A stretch of DNA of 6,564 nucleotides, taken from contig JABUUT010000008.1 of assembly GCA_021443045.1 (NCBI GenBank), positions 21,039-27,602 of the forward strand, written 5' to 3'. Within the stretch, counting starts at the first letter, position 1; every line of letters begins with the position of its first letter. This stretch comes from Fibrobacteraceae bacterium (GTDB lineage: Bacteria > Fibrobacterota > Fibrobacteria > Fibrobacterales > Fibrobacteraceae). The translations under genes and the position numbers were made by a program. Shown here in pieces: positions 1-5,517 of this stretch. The notes under the pieces were generated by a model. It was not told the origin of the DNA. It did no database searches and was given only the letters and a program-made list of their open reading frames with translations.

Positions 1-38
1 TTATGAGCCCGACGAGCTACCAACTGCTCCACCCCGCG
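1..38 (-). tRNA. Initiator tRNA-fMet (CAU), 5' half, cut by window edge
   Basis: Read on the minus strand, the first 38 nt of a tRNA are present: acceptor strand CGCGGGG, TG, D-arm GAGC/GCTC around AGTTGGTA, then the 5' side of the anticodon stem TCGGG and anticodon loop CTCATAA, with anticodon CAU at 5-3. Initiator hallmarks visible here are the 5'-terminal C (the unpaired position 1 of bacterial initiators), the A11-U24 pair in the D stem, and three consecutive G at 29-31 on the 5' side of the anticodon stem. An elongator tRNA-Met would normally start with G and lack the GGG. The 3' half, variable loop and any encoded CCA lie outside the window. The tRNA starts translation with formyl-methionine. 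It lies downstream of the phosphatidyltransferase gene, in the same direction, with its own promoter. Confidence 0.93.
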
Positions 39-51
39 TCGAGGTAGCCCA

Positions 52-80
52 TATATAGCTATTTATGTCTTTTTTGTCAA
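52..80 (-). promoter_or_regulatory. Sigma70-like promoter of tRNA-fMet with GC-rich discriminator
   Basis: On the minus strand a perfect TTGACA (80-75) is followed by a 17-nt spacer and TATATA (57-52). Transcription would start near 45, leaving a leader of only about 7 nt before the mature 5' end at 38, to be removed by RNase P. The bases just after the -10 are TGGGC, a GC-rich discriminator of the kind associated with stringent (ppGpp) control of stable-RNA promoters. The -35 lies only about 13 bp past the stop codon of the upstream gene. No terminator intervenes, so read-through from that gene is also possible. Confidence 0.75.
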
Positions 81-93
81 GGGGGGTGCCAAA

Positions 94-1248
94 TTATACG
101 AATTTTTTAAGAATATGCTTAGATGCCAAGAAATAGTCCACACCGCTAATCAACGTTATTGCTGTAATGGAGCCCATAACTGCCGTAGGTAATACATTCC
201 ATATAGCCTGATAGTTGGGAACTATATTGGCCACCGGGTCCAATGCACCCACCAAAATTAAGACAATGCCCACACCTTGCAGTGCGGTTTTCCATTTCCC
301 GCTGCGTCGGGCCGGCATAATCACGTTTTCGGAGGCTGCCAAGGTGCGCAACGTTTCCACGCTGGCTTCCCTGAAATAAATGAGGGCCACCATCCAAACT
401 GAGGCATATCCTGTGGCTATAAAGCACATGAAAATGGTCATGTTTGAAATTTTGTCGGAGAAGGGATCCAGATATTTACCCAAGGTAGAAACTTCTCCCA
501 TTTTTCGGGCCAAATACCCATCCAAAAAATCGGTGAGCATAAAGCCCAGAACCATGAACAGGGCTAAAAACTTAAATACCACATTGTTGTTGCTGTAGTC
601 CAAATCGTTGTCGTAAAAGAACACCCACAAAAAGAAGGGGGTAAGCACAATGCGGCTCATGGTAAGCTGGCTTGCAATAGAAAGGGGCTTGCGGTGGGCT
701 GGGTCTCGGTAGTACCAGTAGGCGTAGGCGCAGGTGGATGCCGCTATAAGGAGTATGGTGGCTACCATACAAATTTGCTGGTAGTGCTCCAGATTGAGTA
801 AGTACATGGCCATGGTTATGGTGGTAGACAAATTGGCCAGCCGGCTCCAGCGCCTACGGCGGGGGAGTTGCTTGCCTTCTCTAAGAATGCCCAGGGAAAA
901 TAGTCCGTATGCCACAAGTCGTGCTAAAATAACTGCACAACCGGCGCCAAGCAAAATCTCAACTTCTTCAGACTTAATAAAATCACGAATGAAAATGCTG
1001 GTCATTACAGCAAATGCTAAAGCTCTATCAACTATGTTAAGCCATAGCTTGTAGTATGGTTTTTCAATTTCTTGAAATTTTAATTTGTACGAAGCCACCC
1101 AGCCCATAACGAGGGCTATCAAAACCAGAACACTGGCGGTTTTTGTCATTCCCAGCCAGGTAAAAACAATGACAGCCACAAAGACGCAGGCTCGCAGAAT
1201 GGACCAGATGCGGCCCAGCAGACGAACGTCAGAAGTTGTTTCGGTCAT
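94..1248 (-). CDS. pgsA: CDP-alcohol phosphatidyltransferase, PgsA-type, with extra N-terminal membrane half
   Basis: Integral membrane enzyme of 384 aa. The C-terminal half (about 191-384) carries the full family signature D240xxDG(244)xxAR(248), G257, D261xxxD265. It also has PgsA-like features: an LTxxR start to its first helix, an RE..ETLR segment near 293-301, GKWKTALQ at 317-324 and a terminal SGVDY at 368-372. I therefore infer transfer of phosphatidyl from CDP-diacylglycerol to glycerol-3-phosphate, giving PGP, at the inner membrane. PgsA is usually about 180-200 aa. The first 185 residues are an additional multi-helix region that looks like a degenerate copy of the same domain (see findings). 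The start is supported by GGAGG 7 nt upstream. The ATG overlaps the recN TGA as ATGA, so translation is probably coupled to recN. Another CDP-alcohol transferase specificity cannot be excluded. Confidence 0.85.
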   Translation of the reverse strand: MTETTSDVRLLGRIWSILRACVFVAVIVFTWLGMTKTASVLVLIALVMGWVASYKLKFQEIEKPYYKLWLNIVDRALAFAVMTSIFIRDFIKSEEVEILLGAGCAVILARLVAYGLFSLGILREGKQLPRRRRWSRLANLSTTITMAMYLLNLEHYQQICMVATILLIAASTCAYAYWYYRDPAHRKPLSIASQLTMSRIVLTPFFLWVFFYDNDLDYSNNNVVFKFLALFMVLGFMLTDFLDGYLARKMGEVSTLGKYLDPFSDKISNMTIFMCFIATGYASVWMVALIYFREASVETLRTLAASENVIMPARRSGKWKTALQGVGIVLILVGALDPVANIVPNYQAIWNVLPTAVMGSITAITLISGVDYFLASKHILKKFV

Positions 1249-2894
1249 TGATTTTCCTCCAATATTTGCTTGGCATGTTCCCGTATGGCATCGGAATTTC
1301 CGCCTAGCATTCGAACTAGTTCATCGATTCTGGAATTCTCGTCAAGAACCACTACGTTGGTAAAGGTGCGGCCATCCATTTCGCGTTTGCTTACGGCAAG
1401 CTGGTTTTTGGCTCGGCAGGCCACCTGGTGCAAGTGGGTGATGGTGAGAACCTGGTGGTGTTTGCCCAACTTTTGGAGGGACTCTCCAATTTTGTTGCCA
1501 ACTTCGCCACTAATTCCCGAATCAACTTCATCAAATATAAGTAAAGGAACCTGATCTAGTTGGGCCATTACGCTTTTTATGGCCAAAAGAACCCTCGAAA
1601 GTTCTCCGCCCGAAACAGCCTTTTGCAGAGATTTTTGCCCTTCGCCGGGGTTGGGTGCCAGCAAAAACTCTATCTGGTCTTTGCCTAAGGGGCCTGGTTG
1701 TTCTTCCACAATGGAAGTTTTGAAAACAGCCTTGGGCATGCCCAATTGGTGTAAAATTTCTTCCACCGCCTTATCAAACTCCATGGCGGCGGTTTCTCGG
1801 GAGGTGGTTAAAATTTTGGCCACGCGGTCTAGTTCCATTTTATTTTTTGAACCTTGGCGTGCCAGTTCTTCAAGGTCGGCATCAAGGTTTTCTAAACTGT
1901 CTAGCTCTTTTTTTCGTTGCTCCGTTAAGGCGATAAGGCCGGAAACATCGTTGCGGTATTTGCGCTTTAATTTTTGAATTAAAGCAATGCGACCGTTGGC
2001 TCTGTCGATTTCGGTCGCATTTAAGGATTTGCTGGGGCTAAGCCGCAGCAAATCCTTGCAAATACCTTCAAATGGGTCGGCCACTTCTTCCAAGGCTTTT
2101 AAATCATCTTCGTAGCGGGGGAGCTTTGTGGCCAAAGCCCGCATTTTGGAAGTGAGAATCTGAACCTGGTCTAAAAGTCCGTTTTCGTTGCCCAGCATAT
2201 TCTGAATATCGTCTAGGTAGCGACGTTCAGCCTCGTTCTTGGAGGCGGCATTCACCTTTTCTTCCAGTTCTTCCTCTTCTCCTTCCTTCAGGTTGGCTTT
2301 GGAAAGCTCTTCAAACTGAAATTTGAGAAAATCTTTTTGGGCTGCTAAATCTTGGGCTCTTTTTTTAGTTTCTTCAATTTTGCCTTGAATATGGTTCCAG
2401 GCATTCCAATAAGAAGAATATTCCTCTAGAAGAGCACCGTTGTTGGCATATTCGTCTAGCATCTGGGTGTGGGTTCGCGTATCACGCAACATAAGCTGTT
2501 CGCTTTGCCCATGCATCTGGATCAGTTCTTCACCTAGGCGGGCTAGGTCGGCTTGGCTTACCACGGAGCCGTTTATTCGGGCACGGCTCTTGCCAGAATC
2601 CATAATTTCACGACGGATAATCAGTTCATCATCGTCGTCAATTTCCAGCTCTGATAAAATTTTTTCTATGGCCTTGTAGCCCTTAATGTTAAAGGAGGCT
2701 TCCACAACGGCTTTTTCTTCGCCGGCGCGAACCATGGTGGAGTTGGTGCGGTCGCCACAAACCACTCGCAAAGCCTTTAATAAAACAGATTTACCGGCGC
2801 CTGTTTCGCCCGTGATTGCGGTAAAACCCTCACGAAACGGTATGTTTGCCTGTGCAATGAGGGTAAAATTCTGGATGGATAACTGTTTTAACAT
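1245..2894 (-). CDS. recN: DNA repair ATPase RecN
   Basis: A 549-aa SMC-like ATPase, the usual RecN length. The N-terminus opens directly with the family pattern (MLKQLSIQNF). Walker A is GETGAGKS at 29-36. The RecN-specific HGQ motif is at 128-130. A charged coiled-coil middle spans about 155-375, and the C-terminal ATPase half has the signature SGGELSR at 428-434, Walker B LLIFDEVDSG with D455/E456, and a THL switch around H487. RecN acts at DNA double-strand breaks with RecA-dependent recombination in the cytoplasm. One small deviation is THLHQVA where most RecN proteins have THLPQVA. No Shine-Dalgarno precedes the ATG, but homology fixes the start at residue 1. The stop overlaps the next gene by 4 bp. 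A dyad and a promoter-like element lie just upstream. Confidence 0.96.
   Translation of the reverse strand: MLKQLSIQNFTLIAQANIPFREGFTAITGETGAGKSVLLKALRVVCGDRTNSTMVRAGEEKAVVEASFNIKGYKAIEKILSELEIDDDDELIIRREIMDSGKSRARINGSVVSQADLARLGEELIQMHGQSEQLMLRDTRTHTQMLDEYANNGALLEEYSSYWNAWNHIQGKIEETKKRAQDLAAQKDFLKFQFEELSKANLKEGEEEELEEKVNAASKNEAERRYLDDIQNMLGNENGLLDQVQILTSKMRALATKLPRYEDDLKALEEVADPFEGICKDLLRLSPSKSLNATEIDRANGRIALIQKLKRKYRNDVSGLIALTEQRKKELDSLENLDADLEELARQGSKNKMELDRVAKILTTSRETAAMEFDKAVEEILHQLGMPKAVFKTSIVEEQPGPLGKDQIEFLLAPNPGEGQKSLQKAVSGGELSRVLLAIKSVMAQLDQVPLLIFDEVDSGISGEVGNKIGESLQKLGKHHQVLTITHLHQVACRAKNQLAVSKREMDGRTFTNVVVLDENSRIDELVRMLGGNSDAIREHAKQILEENQ
1254..1260 (-). promoter_or_regulatory. Strong ribosome binding site of the phosphatidyltransferase gene
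   Basis: GGAGGAA on the minus strand, with 7 nt between GGAGG and the ATG. It lies inside the last codons of recN. It is the only clear Shine-Dalgarno in the window and belongs to the only gene whose start overlaps the preceding gene, which fits re-initiation by ribosomes finishing recN. Confidence 0.8.
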
Positions 2895-2898
2895 AGTG

Positions 2899-2937
2899 AC
2901 AATAAACTAGAAAAATACAATGTCATAATTTTGACAT
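2899..2937 (-). promoter_or_regulatory. Candidate recN promoter with overlapping perfect dyad
   Basis: A perfect inverted repeat, ATGTCA / TGACAT with a 6-nt spacer, covers 2920-2937. Its core is TGTCA-N6-TGACA. On the minus strand the downstream arm contributes ATGACA (2926-2921) as a possible -35, followed 16 nt later by TATTGT (2904-2899) as a possible -10, matching the consensus at four of six positions. This would place transcription initiation almost at the ATG. A regulator bound to the dyad would cover the -35. The dyad geometry resembles TGTNA-N6-TNACA sites of CRP/FNR-type proteins. It does not resemble the SOS box TGCNC-N4-GTGCA that I recall for Fibrobacter. The promoter call is weak; the dyad is directly visible. 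Confidence 0.35.
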
Positions 2938-2967
2938 AAAAAATTTTTTTCTTCTTGGTGTTTTTAG

Positions 2968-3690
2968 CTACTTCTCAAAAACAATGACACTGCGGTAAAT
3001 GGGCCGGCCTTCCTTTAGGTATTTTCTTTCAAAGCCTGTGGAAATACCCTCGGTGGGTTGAGCGGTGTTGCGTTCCACAATGGTGCATCCATCAAATTTG
3101 TCAAAGGTTTCCAATGCTATTTCGTTGTACTCCTGGTGGTCGGTTCCCCAGTAAAAAAAGCGCTTCCCGGGTTTTAGTACGCGAGCCACTTCCGTTAAAA
3201 AATCAGGGCGAAGCAAACGGTTCTTGTTCTGCTTTTCTTTGGGCCATGGGTCTGGAAAATACATGTGGAACGCGTCTACCGTGTTGTCTTTTACCACATC
3301 CCTCAAAAAGTAGAATACATCGCCCCGAAGCATGGAGGCGTTCCCGAGAACCCCCATTTTTTCCATGCGGTGTACGGCAAAGGCAGCCCAAGTGTAATCC
3401 CATTCGCTACCCATGATAAAAATATCGGGGTGGCGTTTGGCATACTCTGCAATAAAACTGCCCTTGCCCGAACCAATTTCCACTTCAATGTGGTCGTTAT
3501 GGTTGGGGAACATGTCTTTCCAGTTAAAGTCCAACTTGTGGGGAAGACCGTCCGTTGTGCGAATGGGCTTGTGGTCCTCAGAGGTTCTAAATACATAGTG
3601 CCAAATGCCTATGTCGTTCATGTCTTGCTTTAAGTCGCGGTAAAATTCTGGAATGACTTTTGTTTTTTGGGGAGAATTTTCTTCGGTCAT
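2968..3690 (-). CDS. trmB: tRNA (guanine-N7-)-methyltransferase TrmB
   Basis: A 240-aa cytoplasmic class I SAM-dependent methyltransferase that makes m7G at position 46 of the tRNA variable loop. The SAM-binding glycine loop is VEIGSGKG at 70-77, the acidic residue after strand 2 is E96 in GSEWD, and D124 follows in LRGD. The TrmB hallmark FPDPWPK is at 145-151 with nearby K/N/R residues and RPDFL. The C-terminal substrate motif STGFE (217-221) is followed by GRPIYR. Length matches the family (about 210-240 aa). The start shown gives a typical N-terminus but has no Shine-Dalgarno; an AT-rich TATATAAAAT (3706-3697) sits immediately upstream and may be a -10. It lies 48 bp after the RNase Z-like gene and 73 bp before recN with no terminator visible, so it may be cotranscribed with them. 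Confidence 0.95.
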   Translation of the reverse strand: MTEENSPQKTKVIPEFYRDLKQDMNDIGIWHYVFRTSEDHKPIRTTDGLPHKLDFNWKDMFPNHNDHIEVEIGSGKGSFIAEYAKRHPDIFIMGSEWDYTWAAFAVHRMEKMGVLGNASMLRGDVFYFLRDVVKDNTVDAFHMYFPDPWPKEKQNKNRLLRPDFLTEVARVLKPGKRFFYWGTDHQEYNEIALETFDKFDGCTIVERNTAQPTEGISTGFERKYLKEGRPIYRSVIVFEK

Positions 3691-3738
3691 GATTTTATTT
3701 TATATAAATTATTTTTTGAAGGTTAAAATTTGTTGGAG

Positions 3739-4629
3739 TTAAATAAAGGCAACCACTTTGTCTTTGAACTTTTCGGGAATGTACTTTTGAAGGGCTTCCT
3801 GAATGTGGTGCTCCGAGTATTTCATGGAAAAGTGGCTGAGGATAATTTTTTCGCATTCCACCTGATTGTCTAGTTCGTTCAAGGCGCTTACAATGTGCTT
3901 TAGGTGGGTGTGGCCCTTTTTGTAAGACATTTCTTCGTCGTCGTTGTCTACAAAGGTACATTCCGTAATTAAAACCTTGGACTTGAACACCTGTCTGTTT
4001 TGAAGCAAACTTTCACCGAGGCAGTCTCCCATAAAGCTTATAATGGGGTCGTAAACCTCTCGGGTTATATCCACATTGTTCTTGCGCAGCTCAATGATTT
4101 CGTTTGGGGTTTTACCTAAATACTCCTCCTTCAACTTCTTTTTGTATCGGTACAAGGTTCCACCCATGGCAGGTATGGAATGCCTAACGTCAAAGGCTTC
4201 TAGCGCAAGGTCTTTTCGGTAGTTGAGAAAAATTTTTTCCCCTGCTTTTACAGGTACAATTTCTGGAAATTTAAAACGGTTTTCGGGTACCCCTTCAAAT
4301 AGGGCTTCAGCTTTAATCCACTCTTTTGCTTTTTCGCAAATGTTTTCGGGCAGGTAGTACACGCTGCTTTTTTCTACGCCCATCATTTTTCTTAAGCTAA
4401 AATGACGCATAAGGCAGCGTCCGTGGTCCCCGTGGGCGTGGGTTAAAAAAACATGGTTGATGGATGTGGCCGACAGAGGGCATTCACCCATATCGATGCA
4501 AAAATCCAGTTCTGGAAGCTGCACATAGGTTGCCAGTCCGGAAATAGAAAAACCGGCAATGCTGGAACAGGAGGTTTCCAGCCTGGTTTGTTTTAGGGCA
4601 TTGTGTATGTATTTGTTTTCTACAGTCAT
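3739..4629 (-). CDS. rnz: RNase Z-like metallo-beta-lactamase-fold hydrolase
   Basis: A 296-aa metallo-hydrolase. Zinc ligands are visible in the expected order: HAHGDH at 64-69 (H64, H66, D68, H69), H150 in DVRHSIPAMG, D202 in FMGDC and H266 in LSHFS. RNase Z/ElaC features are TECTF with E223 (compare EATF), a GHTH segment at 239-242 (compare GHST) and LSHFSMKY near the end. RNase Z cuts the 3' trailer from tRNA precursors. The substrate-binding exosite arm between H150 and D202 is present but short and basic (RYKKKLKEEY) and lacks the glycine/proline-rich tip of canonical RNase Z, so another phosphodiesterase substrate is possible. It is followed by trmB, and tRNA-fMet lies further downstream, a context consistent with tRNA maturation. 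No Shine-Dalgarno is visible before the ATG. Confidence 0.8.
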   Translation of the reverse strand: MTVENKYIHNALKQTRLETSCSSIAGFSISGLATYVQLPELDFCIDMGECPLSATSINHVFLTHAHGDHGRCLMRHFSLRKMMGVEKSSVYYLPENICEKAKEWIKAEALFEGVPENRFKFPEIVPVKAGEKIFLNYRKDLALEAFDVRHSIPAMGGTLYRYKKKLKEEYLGKTPNEIIELRKNNVDITREVYDPIISFMGDCLGESLLQNRQVFKSKVLITECTFVDNDDEEMSYKKGHTHLKHIVSALNELDNQVECEKIILSHFSMKYSEHHIQEALQKYIPEKFKDKVVAFI

Positions 4630-4640
4630 TTAGTGCGGTA

Positions 4641-4672
4641 AATCTAGCAAAAAGAAAAACCGCTTATGTCAA
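4641..4672 (-). promoter_or_regulatory. Possible promoter of the RNase Z-like gene, overlapping a terminator
   Basis: A perfect TTGACA (4672-4667, minus strand) lies in the loop and stem of the upstream terminator. No good -10 exists at 17 nt (TGCTAG). TAGATT (4646-4641) matches at four of six positions but at a 20-nt spacing. If used, transcription would begin only a few nt before the ATG at 4629. This is a tentative call; it is offered because a gene right behind a terminator needs its own start. Confidence 0.3.
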
Positions 4673-4681
4673 GCGGCTTTT
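4649..4681 (-). terminator. Intrinsic terminator of the lipoprotein gene
   Basis: On the minus strand AAAAGCCGCTT and AAGCGGTTTTT form an 11-bp stem (with one G-U pair) around a 5-nt GACAT loop. A T-rich tract, TTTTTCTTTTT, covers the 3' arm and continues to 4649. It lies 31 bp past the lipoprotein stop and about 20 bp before the RNase Z-like start. The plus-strand reading has an A-C mismatch and only a short T run, so it acts mainly on minus-strand transcripts. Confidence 0.8.
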
Positions 4682-4711
4682 AAAAGGGGTGTTGCAAAAG
4701 GGGCAAAAGGC

Positions 4712-5296
4712 TTACTTTTTCTTTTTGCTAGAAGCAACCAGGGCGTCAAAGTCTTGGCAAGTCATGGCCTCGATATGGTTACCCATAGCTTTGCTACGGG
4801 TGCGGTCTCTGCCTTTCATTTCGGGAATACGGAAGCAGAAATCGTATCGGGTGCCGGCATCGGTAGGAATGTTCATCTTGAAGATGCGGATGCGGGAACC
4901 GTCGGTGTAAATTTCATGATAGTCGTAGGTGTTTTTTACCTTTTCCAAGCGCTTTTCCTGATTAAATTGCAGCTCGTCTACAATGGGGCCTTCCAAGTAG
5001 AGGGGCAGCGAATTCTGGAAACGGAGCTCCAGTTTGCCATCTACCTTGACAATGGAGGTTTCGGAAGGCTTAATGAGGTAGCGCTGTTGAGGAATGTTTT
5101 TATAAGCTCTATTGTGGGAAGCTCGCTTAACGCCACACATCTCTCGCATATCTGGCTGGGCAACAAAGTCAATGTCGCGACAAATTGGAGGGAGGTTCGT
5201 TGGAACTTCCAACTCATCTCCGCTAGAGGAACCCGCACACCCTGCAAAAAGGGAAACTGCACAAAAACTAGACAATAGAACTAATTTTAACTTCAT
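4712..5296 (-). CDS. Small lipoprotein of unknown function
   Basis: I do not recognise the family. The 194-aa product begins with a lipoprotein signal peptide: MKLK, a hydrophobic stretch to about residue 18, and a lipobox LFAGC with the acylated cysteine at C20. A GSSSG linker follows. The residue after C20 is alanine, which does not suggest inner-membrane retention, so outer-membrane anchoring facing the periplasm is likely. The mature part has four cysteines (39, 54, 154, 180), enough for two disulfides, no transmembrane helix, a probably beta-rich central part (about 70-160) and a KKKK C-terminus. It is flanked by a strong terminator downstream and a divergent exonuclease gene upstream, so it is probably monocistronic. 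No clear Shine-Dalgarno precedes the ATG. A long open frame on the opposite strand is judged a shadow because only this frame gives a coherent signal peptide and lipobox. Confidence 0.8.
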   Translation of the reverse strand: MKLKLVLLSSFCAVSLFAGCAGSSSGDELEVPTNLPPICRDIDFVAQPDMREMCGVKRASHNRAYKNIPQQRYLIKPSETSIVKVDGKLELRFQNSLPLYLEGPIVDELQFNQEKRLEKVKNTYDYHEIYTDGSRIRIFKMNIPTDAGTRYDFCFRIPEMKGRDRTRSKAMGNHIEAMTCQDFDALVASSKKKK

Positions 5297-5338
5297 GACA
5301 ATAAATATACCTTTATTCTATAAAATTTCTCTTTTTTT

Positions 5339-5359
5339 ATTTTTTTTATAAAAAAAAAT
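5339..5359. repeat. AT-only self-complementary tract in the divergent promoter region
   Basis: A run of eight T preceded by A mirrors nine A followed by T around a 3-nt centre, giving 9-bp A/T arms inside a longer T- and A-tract zone (about 5331-5375). It lies between the divergent lipoprotein and exonuclease genes and could act as bent or easily melted DNA, or as an UP-like element. No specific function can be read from it. Confidence 0.5.
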
Positions 5360-5386
5360 CCATTTTTTCCAATTTTATCACGATTG

Positions 5387-5408
5387 TTTGTAAATGTAAT
5401 TTTACAAA
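5387..5408. promoter_or_regulatory. Perfect 8-bp dyad, candidate operator upstream of exonuclease III
   Basis: Arms TTTGTAAA (5387-5394) and TTTACAAA (5401-5408) are perfect inverted repeats separated by TGTAAT. The 22-bp symmetric site sits about 95 bp before the exonuclease ATG and about 90 bp before the lipoprotein ATG, so a bound dimeric regulator could influence either gene. It differs from the recN dyad in sequence and is not an obvious LexA box. Confidence 0.4.
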
Positions 5409-5416
5409 ATAGGGAG

Positions 5417-5460
5417 TTTATGCAAAAAATAGAGGGCTGACTGTTTTTGTCGTTCATAAA
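5417..5460 (+). other. Possible leader hairpin upstream of exonuclease III
   Basis: TTTATG (5417-5422) pairs with CATAAA (5455-5460), and CAAAAA (5423-5428) pairs with TTTTTG (5444-5449). The result is a 12-bp stem with a 5-nt bulge (TCGTT) and a 15-nt loop containing the only G-rich bases nearby (AGAGGGCTGACTG). It would lie in the 5' leader if transcription starts upstream of 5417. The stem is AT-rich and so of modest stability. Confidence 0.3.
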
Positions 5461-5475
5461 TATCTATCTTTGACC

Positions 5476-5517
5476 ATGAACAAATTATGGATTGTGGTGA
5501 AAGATGAATATCTATAG
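5476..5517 (+). other. Possible 13-codon upstream ORF overlapping the exonuclease start
   Basis: An ATG at 5476 opens a short frame encoding MNKLWIVVKDEYL and stopping with TAG at 5515-5517. It runs 14 bp into the exonuclease III gene in a different frame. It has no clear ribosome binding site. It could be chance or a small coupling/leader peptide; nothing in the peptide itself indicates a function. Confidence 0.15.

Noticed and set aside
81..93. A terminator between pgsA and tRNA-fMet
   Set aside because: Only 13 bp separate the stop codon from the tRNA -35, with a C-run and no stem.
2895..2940. LexA/SOS box upstream of recN
   Set aside because: recN is often SOS-controlled, but the visible dyad (TGTCA-N6-TGACA) fits neither the E. 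coli CTG-N10-CAG box nor the TGCNC-N4-GTGCA form, so an SOS operator is not claimed.
3265..3633. A 122-codon plus-strand frame opposite trmB, and other long antisense frames across recN, pgsA and the exonuclease
   Set aside because: The protein-coding strand in each case is fixed by catalytic motifs of well-known families; these frames are mirror artefacts of codon composition.
4754..5278. A 174-codon open frame on the plus strand opposite the lipoprotein gene
   Set aside because: The opposite strand encodes a coherent lipoprotein signal peptide, lipobox and soluble domain, followed by a matching terminator. The plus-strand translation has no recognisable motif.
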